In this document: in pieces, positions 46,601-53,600 of the stretch
How the letters are laid out: each line of letters opens with the position of its first letter
Numbering within the stretch: the stretch's first letter is position 1
NCBI RefSeq assembly: GCF_000317515.1
Contig: NC_019738.1
Span: 5,048,001-5,112,000, forward strand
Direction of reading: 5' to 3'
From: Allocoleopsis franciscana PCC 7113
GTDB lineage: Bacteria > Cyanobacteriota > Cyanobacteriia > Cyanobacteriales > Coleofasciculaceae
Length of the DNA stretch: 64,000 bases
Program-made: the position numbers and the translations under genes
Notes under the pieces: model-generated
Seen by the model: the letters and a program-made list of their open reading frames with translations, nothing else
The model's database searches: none
Told to the model about the DNA's origin: nothing

Positions 46601-46865
46601 TAGTACTGAAGTAGTCGAACAAAACAGAGTAGTCATCCGCATTGCTAACAATGGTTCTGCGATCGACCCTGCATTGCACTCTAAAATATTTGACCCATTT
46701 TTCACCACGAAACCTGTCGGTAGCGGTACGGGTTTGGGGTTATCTATCAGTTACCAAATTGTGGTAGAAAGACATGGGGGCGAACTGACGTGTCATTCAA
46801 CTCCGGAGCAAATAACAGAGTTTGCGATCGCGCTGCCCATTACTCAAGGCAAAAAGTCTATGTAA
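40632..46865 (+). CDS. Giant Ser/Thr kinase-ATPase-GAF-PAS-histidine kinase
   Basis: 2,077 aa from ATG 40632 (TTG 40623 precedes in frame). Order: Ser/Thr kinase (1-290; catalytic His131-Lys-Asp loop with KDINPGN, DFG at 152-154), AAA-type ATPase (Walker A GYSGIGKSA at about 393, Walker B VIFLDDLQWVD at about 520), a long helical TPR-like region (about 800-1400), GAF (about 1421-1605), PAS (about 1611-1735), HisKA (His1794 in AGIAHEINNP) and HATPase_c. This layout is known in cyanobacteria and fungi-like multisensor kinases. The frame contains at least five repeat-derived insertions, listed separately. No membrane segment is evident, so it is probably cytoplasmic. Confidence 0.92.
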   Translation: MLLLNNITVKATIYESANSLVYRGIKNYDNTPVILKVLKEDYPSPQEIVRYKKEYAITHSLNLEGVIKAYSQQEYQRSLVIVLEDFGGESLKKWMKLSPQGYYPMPLPEFLSLAIKITKILGNIHSSNVIHKDINPGNIVLNPETGQVKIIDFGISTRLPSNSPPLVHPHGLEGTLAYMSPEQTGRMNRTLDYRTDFYSLGVTFYELLTGKLPFTTDDVLELVHCHIAKQPVPPKEGRRQTGALVRTGGRREEVPQSVSDIVIKLLAKNAEDRYQSAWGIQADLEECLRQVKATGRVENFRLGSQDISNKFQIPQKLYGREAEIETLLAAFKRVAGGELTSPPIPLLPEEGSPTSPFHKEKVSSSVLPPRRMDRGGLEGRGGLGCVEMMLVAGYSGIGKSALVQEIYKPITEKRGYFISGKFDQLQRNIPYSAVVHAFGGLMRQLLSESEAQLRQWQEKILAALGPNAQVIIDVIPEVELIIGKQPPVPELGGAESQNRFNLVFQNFIRVFCTKEYPLVIFLDDLQWVDSATLKLIELMMTDIDTQYLLLIGAYRDNEVNSTHPLMMVLDELRRQEATINQITLAPLKLEHISHLIADTLHSDTDSVKPLAELVKGKTEGNPFFVNEFLKTLYAENLLVFTPPTPLVNGGVREDSLFKGEEREHSLTSGGVQEKLINSPSYQGGVRGGRSLWQWDIAQIEAQNITDNVVELTIAKLKKLPQSTQEVLRLAACIGANFDLNTLSIICQKSEAVIFQDLLIAIESGLILPVSEFNTELLIQDYRFLHDRVQQAAYALIDESQKQVVHLQIGRNLLEKTSPEQRSERLFEIIDHLNQGLELVTARSERTEIARLNLMAGQKAKAATAYDAAFKYFTTGIQRLNSESWQSEYDLTLALYSEAAEAAYLQGCFDEMEQLIEVVLVHAKTVVDKVQVYDSSIQRYLSQGNLKEALKTGLEALKLLGIDLIENPSQADTQRELESTAALLAEREIEDLINLPEIAAPEPLAAITILSNMGSAAFITLPALWILIICKTVNLSITYGNTIWSPMYYAAYGFVLCGVVQDIELGYKFGQLAITSAERLNNKRGKARTLRFSGTHIMQWKVHLSNTIPMLADAYQSGVETGDFECAGYAAYNLCYNSFSAGEELTQLEQKTATYSKATNQIRRESPSNWLAIVWQTILNLLDRSENPSRLVGRVCNEEEALSHAIAVKDGTVIQILYLHKVMLCYLFEEHHQAVQTAILARKHFEQVSAIMILPVFCFYYSLALLSLSLDASNSEKAAWLNCVNTNQEKMQKWAEHAPMNYLHKFYLVKAEKARVLGQFLEAEEFYERAIDGAKENGYLQEEALAYELAAKFYLERGRLRFARTYMKEAHYTYTIWGAKAKVNDLEAKYPQLLTKSSTAKSITSTRTTHPTTTTGSQSGETLDLATVMKASQAISGEIVLDKLLSSLMKILIENTGAQTGFLLLEKAGQWVIEASGTVNSDNVPVFQSLSIDNHLPTSIINYVVRMKEIVVFNDAASEIQNPPPNSPLGKGGTKIPNLNDPYIKAHQTKSLLCTPLINQGQLRGIVYLENNLTIGAFTPERLEILQLLSGQAAIAITNAKLYAEVHASERRLTQFLEAIPVGIGVLDASGKPYYANRTAIELLGKGVVPSATAEQLGEVYQVYIAGTDQQYPSEQMSIVRALRGECATIDDVEIHHPDRVIPIESRGTPIFDEKGNVAYAIGAFQDITDRKQAQKLLTDYNHILEAQVAERTEALHQQAQELKLTLERLQRTQSQLIQAEKMSSLGQMVAGIAHEINNPTSFIYGNISPATGYAQDLLHLIALYQQYYPEPVAEIAAQIDAIEPNFIAEDFPKLLASIRQGAERIMQIVLSLRNFSRLDERECKRVDIHQGIDNTLVILQHRLKQQPNRPEIQVIKEYSELPNVECYAAQLNQVFMNILNNAIDALENVRSSSYSLAQEASYIVHSKVAELGRSNEQSTMNYEQSPTIWISTEVVEQNRVVIRIANNGSAIDPALHSKIFDPFFTTKPVGSGTGLGLSISYQIVVERHGGELTCHSTPEQITEFAIALPITQGKKSM
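41336..41390. repeat. GGCAGAA heptamer repeat inside the giant kinase gene
   Basis: Degenerate ggcagaa/ggaggcagaag copies read in frame as EGRRQTGALVRTGGRREE within the C-lobe of the Ser/Thr kinase domain. The same repeat class lies between the oxidase genes and at 63074. Confidence 0.7.
41650..41782. repeat. C/T-rich and G-rich inverted repeat inside the giant kinase gene (ATPase entry)
   Basis: ctctcctcctatccctctcc and its G-rich counterpart gaggggggttggaagggcg flank about 90 bp, coding for a Pro/Gly/Arg-rich loop just before Walker A. It resembles interspersed repeats that carry opposed C- and G-runs. Confidence 0.65.
42551..42696. repeat. CCCCCC/GGGGGG palindromic repeats inside the giant kinase gene (after ATPase)
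   Basis: Three opposed C-run/G-run units (around 42552-42585, 42594-42630 and 42662-42696, the last containing ccctcttaccaaggggg) read in frame as Pro/Gly-rich sequence between the ATPase and the helical region. Confidence 0.7.
45208..45226. repeat. CCCCCCTT-ggt-AAGGGGGG palindrome inside the GAF domain
   Basis: Perfect 8-bp arms around a 3-nt loop, read in frame as NSPLGKGGT in a GAF-domain loop. The same core occurs at about 42665-42685 in the same gene. Confidence 0.75.
46476..46581. repeat. 106-bp element with perfect 13-bp terminal inverted repeats inside the HATPase domain
   Basis: Arms gttcgtagttcat (46476-46488) and atgaactacgaac (46569-46581) bound a 106-bp segment that stays in frame. 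It sits right after the N-box (NAIDAL) of the histidine kinase, the same place where the kinase at 20348-22705 carries its own insertion. Confidence 0.75.
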
Positions 46866-46929
46866 GTAATACCAATTCTCTAAATTAAGACAGAGAATGC
46901 ACATGAGCATCCCATAACAGGAGGCCTAT

Positions 46930-48432
46930 ATGATCATTGACGACCAATACTATGACGTAATTATTGTTGGCACGGGTGCAGGCGGCGGAACGCTGGCGCG
47001 AAAGTTGGCACCGACTGGCAAAAAGATTTTGCTTCTAGATAGAGGAGAACTAATCTATCGCGAAAGCTCAGAATTGGTCGATACAGAAGTTTTTAAGAAA
47101 GAGCAATTTCATGCACCTGAACCCTGGTACGACAATTCCGGGGAACCGTTTTATCCGCAAACCTATTATGCCGTTGGTGGCAATACAAAAATCTGGAGTG
47201 GCGTTTTGCAGCGAATGCGCGAACGTGACTTCGAGCAAGTGCAGCATCAGAGTGGGGTTTCTCCTGCATGGCCACTAAAATATCAGGACTTTGAGCCTTA
47301 CTACACAGAAGCTGAGAAGCTGTATCAAGTACACGGTAAACTCGAAGATGACCCCACTGAGCCGCCCCATAGTGAAGCCTATCCGTTTTCAGAAGTAGCT
47401 CATGAGCCAATGGTGCAACGCATTGGGGAGACTCTTTCTCAGCAGGGGTTGCATCCTGTACATTTGCCGCTAGGGTTGGGCGAACACGGTAGAACCGATG
47501 CTGAAGACACGGGAGTGACCCCAATCCTCAACAATGAGAACGTGACGCTGAAAACGTCTGCCAAAGTCGTTTGTCTGCATACCAACCCATCAGGCTCAGA
47601 GATTAAAGCAGTTGAGGCAAAAATTGGGGAGCAGTCCTATTTATTTTTAGGCGATATCGTAGTGCTTGCCTGTGGTGCCGTGAATTCGGCGGCATTGCTG
47701 CTGCGATCGGCTAACGAAAAACACCCCAACGGGCTTGCGAATGGCTCTAATCAGGTCGGGCGAAATTTAATGAAACAACTGCTGTCGGTTGTGGTGCAGT
47801 TAACCTCGACGGCTAATTCTGGGTCATTTTCCCGCACATTAGGGCTAAATGATTTTTATTGGGGAAACAAGGATTTTCCCTATCCGATGGGTCATGTGCA
47901 AAACTCTGGTGGCATTTTTCAAGATGTCATTTTTGCAGAAGCACCCCCTGTTTTATCGGCATTGTCTAGGCTTATGCCCAATTTTGGCTTGCGGCAGTTG
48001 GCAACCCATTCCATCGGTTGGTGGCTGAAAACGGAAGACTTGCCCCATCCCGACAATCGCGTTCGCTATGTGGGAGACAAACTGCGAATTGATTACACGC
48101 CGAATAATGTAGAGGCGCACGATCGCTTGGTGTATCGTTGGGTTGATGTATTGAAAAGCGTTGAGCAGTCTCAGCCCAATGTATTTAACCGCACAACTCA
48201 TCCTCGCAGTGATATGCCTGTACAGGTTGTTGCTAATCAGTGCGGCACCTGTCGGTTTGGAGAAGACCCAGCGACTTCGGTGTTGAATCTGGACTGTCGT
48301 GCCCACGACGTGCATAATCTCTATGTGGTAGACAGCAGTTTTTTCCCCTCTCATGCCAGTGTGAGTCCTGGTTTAACAGTGATTGCCAATGCTTTGCGAG
48401 TTGGCGATCGCTTAATCGAGCAGTTGAAGTAG
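46930..48432 (+). CDS. GMC family FAD-dependent oxidoreductase
   Basis: 500 aa, ATG 46930 with aggagg at ideal spacing. The N-terminal dinucleotide fold is VIIVGTGAGGGTLARKLA; AVGGNTKIWSGVLQRMRERDF matches the GMC cofactor loop and VLACGAVNSAALLLRSA the second FAD strand. The C-terminal block has NQCGTCRFGEDP, a variant of HxxGT, and LYVVDSSFFPSHASVSPGLTVIANALR, typical of GMC members that oxidise sugars, alcohols or sterols. Substrate unknown; a cytoplasmic enzyme, as no signal peptide is seen. Its last 9 codons are part of a direct repeat that reappears at 50579. Confidence 0.88.
   Translation: MIIDDQYYDVIIVGTGAGGGTLARKLAPTGKKILLLDRGELIYRESSELVDTEVFKKEQFHAPEPWYDNSGEPFYPQTYYAVGGNTKIWSGVLQRMRERDFEQVQHQSGVSPAWPLKYQDFEPYYTEAEKLYQVHGKLEDDPTEPPHSEAYPFSEVAHEPMVQRIGETLSQQGLHPVHLPLGLGEHGRTDAEDTGVTPILNNENVTLKTSAKVVCLHTNPSGSEIKAVEAKIGEQSYLFLGDIVVLACGAVNSAALLLRSANEKHPNGLANGSNQVGRNLMKQLLSVVVQLTSTANSGSFSRTLGLNDFYWGNKDFPYPMGHVQNSGGIFQDVIFAEAPPVLSALSRLMPNFGLRQLATHSIGWWLKTEDLPHPDNRVRYVGDKLRIDYTPNNVEAHDRLVYRWVDVLKSVEQSQPNVFNRTTHPRSDMPVQVVANQCGTCRFGEDPATSVLNLDCRAHDVHNLYVVDSSFFPSHASVSPGLTVIANALRVGDRLIEQLK
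48404..48431 (+). repeat. Left copy of the 28-bp direct repeat (3' end of GMC gene)
   Basis: Identical to 50579-50606 over the first 23 bp (starting gcgatcgcttaatcgagc), then one mismatch and four matches. The first 8 bp are a HIP1 octamer, but the next 15 bp are not explained by HIP1. It encodes the last residues DRLIEQLK of the GMC protein. Confidence 0.8.
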
Positions 48433-48529
48433 GCGTTGCTGGAGGATTTGCAGTTCATTATCCACAGGGGTATCGTTCGGGCAGTTCTTCAGCACTGGGA
48501 AGATACTGCAACGGGTTGTACTGTACCAT
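48432..48529 (-). pseudogene. Frameshifted remnant of a Uma2 (DUF820) family gene
   Basis: From ATG 48529 leftward the frame reads MVQYNPLQYLPSAEELPERY and stops early. A shift of one nucleotide after EELP gives NDTPVDNELQILQQ. Together these match the beginning of Uma2 family nuclease-fold proteins (LPSAEELP..DTPVDNELQ), recalled from cyanobacterial genomes. Only about 35 of some 200 residues survive, so the gene is dead. It abuts the left direct repeat. Confidence 0.6.
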
Positions 48530-48646
48530 GACAATTCCCTAGGAGTGACTTACTGCTTGTATCTTAACTAAGTAAGACAAGATGATGATTGCTCCTGGAT
48601 TCAGCACCAGTGGCATAATGGCAGCTAGTGGACTGGATTCTTTACG

Positions 48647-49300
48647 ATGGAACTTTTTACGATTGGGCACTCCAATCACAGCATTGAAGCGTTTATTGCC
48701 CTACTACAACAACATGATGTAACGGCTTTGGTAGATGTGCGATCGCACCCCTACAGCCGCTATTTGCCCCACTTTAACCAGACACAACTTAAAACAGCAC
48801 TATTTGATGTAGGAATTCGCTATGTTTTCCTAGGTCGTGAATTAGGAGCAAGACCCAGCGATCCAAGCTGCTATGTTGACGGCAAAGCTTTGTACGAAAG
48901 AATTGCCTCGACTGACTTATTTTCACAGGGTATTCAGCGGATATTGAAAGGTGCAGCAACCTACAAAATTGCACTGATGTGTGCTGAAAAAGATCCCATC
49001 ACCTGTCATCGGGCTGTTTTAGTATGTCAACACTTACGCGAGTTTGACTTAGATATAAACCACATCTTGAGGAACGGTAATTTAGAGACTCATCAACATC
49101 TTGAAGAAAGACTTTTAGAGCTACATGGGCTAAAGCAACCAGAATTGCTTGAGCCAGTTCAACTGTCGCTATTTAATGATTTATCACTTCCTGCTCACTC
49201 TTCTATTCAATATTCAACCAAAGATTCTCTAAAAGAAGCATACAAGCGACAGGGTAATCAGATTGCCTATGTAGAAAAAGCGGTAATTCAGGATGAGTAA
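48647..49300 (+). CDS. DUF488 family protein (first of two)
   Basis: 217 aa, ATG 48647. MELFTIGHSNHSIEAFIALL and VTALVDVRSHPYSRYLPHFN are the DUF488 hallmarks, followed by LGRELGARP and the Cys motif LMCAEKDPITCHRAVL (Cys112, Cys120-His121-Arg122). The conserved Cys/His/Arg suggest a catalytic or metal/thiol role, but the biochemical activity of the family is not established to my knowledge. About 70 residues after the domain are polar. It overlaps the next gene by 8 bp, so the two are coupled. Confidence 0.85.
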   Translation: MELFTIGHSNHSIEAFIALLQQHDVTALVDVRSHPYSRYLPHFNQTQLKTALFDVGIRYVFLGRELGARPSDPSCYVDGKALYERIASTDLFSQGIQRILKGAATYKIALMCAEKDPITCHRAVLVCQHLREFDLDINHILRNGNLETHQHLEERLLELHGLKQPELLEPVQLSLFNDLSLPAHSSIQYSTKDSLKEAYKRQGNQIAYVEKAVIQDE

Positions 49301-49739
49301 CTCAGTTAATTTATTTACAATTGGTTTTACTAAAAAGACGGCTCAGCAATTCTTTGATACTCTTGTTAACGCTGGAGTAAAAAGAGTTATAGACACGCGC
49401 CTTAATAATATATCCCAATTAGCAGGATTTACTAAACGCAGCGATTTAGAGTATTTTTTACGCAAAATTGGTGATATAGAATACGTTCATATGCTAGAGC
49501 TGGCACCGACTAAAGATATTTTGGATGATTATAAAAAAAATAATGGGAATTGGGAGACTTATGAAAAGAAATTTTTGAATTTAATGAGCGAACGCAAAAT
49601 TGAAAAAAAAATTCCCCCAGAAGTGATTACTGGTAGTTGTCTACTCTGTAGTGAATCAAAACCTCACCATTGCCACCGTCGTCTAGTTGCAGAGTATTTG
49701 AAGGATAAGTGGTCAAACATAAATATATATCATCTCTAA
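49293..49739 (+). CDS. DUF488 family protein (second, short)
   Basis: 148 aa, ATG 49293 inside the end of the preceding gene. It shares NLFTIGFTKKTAQQFFDTL, VKRVIDTRLNN and the Cys motif GSCLLCSESKPHHCHRRLVAEYL (Cys119, Cys127-His128-Arg129) with the first copy, but is shorter and clearly diverged (VDVRSHP is replaced by IDTRLNN), so the pair is an old duplication or two distinct subfamilies working together. Dimer formation with the first is plausible. The third gene of the cassette starts 19 bp downstream. Confidence 0.85.
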   Translation: MSNSVNLFTIGFTKKTAQQFFDTLVNAGVKRVIDTRLNNISQLAGFTKRSDLEYFLRKIGDIEYVHMLELAPTKDILDDYKKNNGNWETYEKKFLNLMSERKIEKKIPPEVITGSCLLCSESKPHHCHRRLVAEYLKDKWSNINIYHL

Positions 49740-49758
49740 AAATTGATGAATCAAATTT

Positions 49759-50556
49759 ATGGCTCAAATTATCTGCTTTGCAAATTCCAAGAAACATGGT
49801 GAACGATGTATTGCAGGTATTGAAATTTCTACAGGTACATGGATTCGCCCTGTGTCCAATTTGGATGATGGTCGGATTCCTAGGAGTATGTGTTTAGTTG
49901 ATGGTGAAGAGCCAAAATTGCTAGACATTCTAGAAATTCCTCTAGCAACTACTGGTTCTGGCTACGAGTGTGAAAATCGCTCGCTCTTGCCTGGAAGATG
50001 GCAGCGAGTAGGACGCGCTTCACTGACAGATATAGTTCTGTACTGTGAACAAGAAATTATTCATAGTCAATGGCTAAATGCTGTTCCTTTTTCCTTCCTA
50101 CAATCACTGCCACCCGATCAGAGACGCACCTTACAACTTATTAGAACAACTGGACTTAATGTACGTCAGTATCCAGACACTCGAAAGTGGGAAGCTTCCT
50201 TGCCAACAGTTAATGGACAACGGATGAGGTCTAAAATTACAGACTTGACTCTTATTGACAAACTTAACCAAGGTATAACTATTGGAAATGAATGCTTAGT
50301 TACTATCAGCCTAGGACAACCTTGGCGCAGGAGTAATTCAGAAGAATTATCCTGCTGGAAATTGGTTGCGGGGGTCATCGAATTGTCAGAATCTGACTTG
50401 ATCTTAGTTGAAATGAGGCGACTTGGCTGGAGTATTGATCAAGGACGGGAATATTTGCAGCGAACTTACAATAAGCAATTACGCAAGCAGTTGACTGCTA
50501 CTGAAATGACTCAGTTCTTGAGCTACCTAAAATCCCTTCCTACAAGCAGTCCATGA
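49759..50556 (+). CDS. Dual OB-domain-containing protein (DuOB-like)
   Basis: 265 aa, ATG 49759. The N-terminus MAQIICFANSKKHGERCIAG, followed by GTWIRPVSN, and a second similar beta-rich part (GNECLVTISLGQPWRRS, CWKLVAGVIEL) match what I recall as 'dual OB domain-containing' proteins, predicted nucleic-acid or nucleotide binders. Further back, RRLGWSIDQGREYLQRTYNKQLRKQL is a C-terminal helical part rich in Arg/Lys. It is the last gene of the three-gene cassette with both DUF488 genes. A shared role in nucleic-acid sensing or genome defence is inference only. Confidence 0.65.
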   Translation: MAQIICFANSKKHGERCIAGIEISTGTWIRPVSNLDDGRIPRSMCLVDGEEPKLLDILEIPLATTGSGYECENRSLLPGRWQRVGRASLTDIVLYCEQEIIHSQWLNAVPFSFLQSLPPDQRRTLQLIRTTGLNVRQYPDTRKWEASLPTVNGQRMRSKITDLTLIDKLNQGITIGNECLVTISLGQPWRRSNSEELSCWKLVAGVIELSESDLILVEMRRLGWSIDQGREYLQRTYNKQLRKQLTATEMTQFLSYLKSLPTSSP

Positions 50557-50578
50557 GGACTTCCTCTAGGAACTTACT

Positions 50579-50606
50579 GCGATCGCTTAATCGAGCAGTT
50601 GCAGTA
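50579..50606 (+). repeat. Right copy of the 28-bp direct repeat
   Basis: Repeats the end of the GMC gene (see 48404-48431) and would encode DRLIEQLQ and a stop in the plus frame, one residue different from the original. It lies 23 bp after the dual-OB gene and 45 bp before the convergent CHAT-protein gene. Together the two copies bracket a segment of about 2.15 kb. Confidence 0.8.
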
Positions 50607-50650
50607 AGACCGCTGAGGAGAGAGTTTTAGCCATATCCCGTATTATGGGC

Positions 50651-53600
50651 TTACCAAGGACTACCAATCATCGTAAATCCAGACCAGTAATTGGGATGTG
50701 AGAAATCCCGATCTCCCAGCTTTGCCAGTTCCGGCGGCAGAGGCAGCTTCTCCCCCGTCGTAGTGCGTAACTCCCCACCCTGCAAGCGAACCTCTCCCCT
50801 CAGCATTGCCAGTTGCGCCTGTTGTAGCGCCTGCGCTTTGATCGGTGCCTGCTTCAACTGTTGATAAAATTCCGTCATCAGCGCCAACGTCCCTTCATCG
50901 CTGATGTTCCACACACTCCCCAAAACCGACTTAACCCCCGCTTGTGCCGCTAACCCAGCAAAGCCCAACTCGGCTTCGCGATCGCCCAATGCCGTGCGAC
51001 AAGCACTCAATACTAATAACTCCACCGGTGGGTTATTCCAGCCTAACTGCGGCAACTCACCCAGGGATAGCTTACTGTTCCACAGACGAATGTAAGTATT
51101 ATCCCGTGTCCCCGGTCTAAAGCGGGCATGAGTCGCTAGGTGAACAATACCAAACGGCTTCTGGCGGCGTTGGGCTTTCAGATTATTCAACGTAAAGCCT
51201 TGATTGAGGTAAGACTTACCCTGCCACAACCGTGAAGTAATCAAGGACAACTCCACGGGTACCGCCGGTAAGGGGTTTTCATCCGTGAATTGGGACGCCC
51301 CCATCGCCAGCACTTGAGAATTTTTGATGTCTTGGTATTGGGTATTGGTTAAGCCCAAACTGGGCATCATCCCGATACTATACCGTTCCACTAAAAATTT
51401 CCGACCGTCGTAAAGAGCCGCCATCGGCAGCGAACGCAAACCCACATCCATGATATAGACGAGATTTTGGATGCCCTCAGTTTGTAAATCTTTCTTAATC
51501 GGTGCCACCAGCCATTGATCCAGTTGCTCTGCCATAGGAATGTAGCGATGGCGCGGTTGCCTGGGATCAGTAATGCGACTTCGCAAAAGGCTTGCCATTG
51601 CCACCACCTGAGCTCGTGTCGTATTGGGCACGCGCCGCCCAATCGCTTTCCCATCTGCCGTCACCACGAGCAGTTGTAATTGATCAGTATCTTTGGGAAT
51701 GCGCTGGAGGAGGCGTTGAGTTTGAGTCTCTAGTCCTGAATTAGCTGTATCCTCTGTTGCCTCCGGGACTTGGGTATCGGGTACAAATACGGCATAAACT
51801 AGAGCTGATTTTACACCTGTGGCGGCCTGATTTTTCCGCAGTGTCGCACGAGCTTGTTCTAAAGAGACAGTTTCACTCAACGGGAGTCCTAGATACTGCT
51901 CGAATTGGTAGGTGAAGAACTCCTCCATTTCCGCAAAAGCGGCATCAATCTCCAGCCAGCCGATACTTGGTGGTAGTTCGAGTAGCGCTAAGGTTTTGTC
52001 ATTATCCGGGATATTACCCTGGTAGTCACGATTGAACAAGACGTTTTGGTCTAGGAAAAATGACGGAGTAACCAGACTAATATCGCCCAACTTGAATGGG
52101 CCGGGGAATGTCCGAAAGGGAGAAAGGGTATCAATTCCATTGGTAATTGCGCTAGATGTACCATTCAATCCTGCATTTCCCACATCAAAGGGAGTGTTCA
52201 AGCTACCACCGCCATGCCGGATTGTAATTGAACCGCCTCCCACACCCCCAGCCGTAGAAATGCTGGCGGTTATGCCATTTTGAGCCGTGAAACTGCCCGT
52301 TGCCCGGAAAAACTGGTCAGTCGTAATATCAACGGTGCCCCCGGTGCCCCCTGTTCCCCCTTGGGCATTAATCGAAACCACTTGGATATCATTGAGAGGG
52401 TCAAGGAAAACATTACCCCCATTGCCAGAACTGGCGCTGGAATCGATCGCCCCAGTCGTCATCTGAGTCCGAGCTGAAATTGCGATCGCGCCTCCTCCAG
52501 TGACTCCTGAAGCGTTGAGGTTACCTGTAGTAATTGCTCCCTCAGTACTCTTCAGGGTAATATCTCCTCCATTGCCAGTCGTGGAGCTAGTATTTAGCGT
52601 TCCGGCACGAGTATCAATATTGCCACTATTGCTAGTTATCGTAATCTGCCGACCTGGATTGATGATAGAGCTAGTGGTAATCCCTTGATTGGCGATTAGC
52701 GTAATGTCACCCGCTCCAGTTATCGTAAAACCGTTGGTGTTAATCGAGCCATTGGCTGATTGCAGCGTGACTGGGGTATTAAATGTGACATTATCGCTCA
52801 GGGTAATATCACCACTGCTGTCATTGCCTCCAATAGCCATAGAAGAAAAGCCATTGAATTGTGCCAGGGCGGCGGCACTCAGGAAGGTTCCGCCGATGTC
52901 CAGATTCAGATTGGGGGTAACCGGCTGCAACCGTAAATTGCCCGTACCAGTCCCAGCAGAAGTACCGTCAAAAATCATTTTGTCAGCAGACAGGGTAAGA
53001 TTGCCGCTTCCTGAAGCGATATTTGCATTGGTTACATAAATACCCGTATTGCTGCTATTTCCTGTGAACTCAACGTTGCCGTTTTCTGAAGTAATATTCC
53101 CATTAACAAAGATGCCTATGGCAGAGTCGTTAGTTCCCTGCGTCGTGCTGTTGAAGGTAATGTCTCCTCCTTTGGAATCGATCTCATTATTGTTAAAGAT
53201 GCCAATTTCAGTAAGGCTATTCCCTGTAAAATTGATATCTCCACCCTGTGAGAGAACAACTCCTTCCGAACTAATTCCCCTACCGGGTTCACCCATACCC
53301 ATACCCATGCCCGTACTCGTCCCATCAAAGGTGATTGTTCCCCCTCCGGAGTCGATTGTGCTGGCGTCTTTGTTCAAAATGCCAACATAACTGCTGCTAC
53401 TGCCAGTGAAGACGATATTCCCACCCTCCGAGGTGATACTCTCATTCTCATTAACGAAGATGCCAGCAGATAGGCCAGATCCGATACTCGTCCCGTTAAA
53501 GGTGATGTTCCCACCTCCGGAGTTGATCGAACTGTTGACGAAGATGCCATGTATATCGGTGCCGTTGCTGGTTCCATTGATAGTGATATTTCCACCTAAC

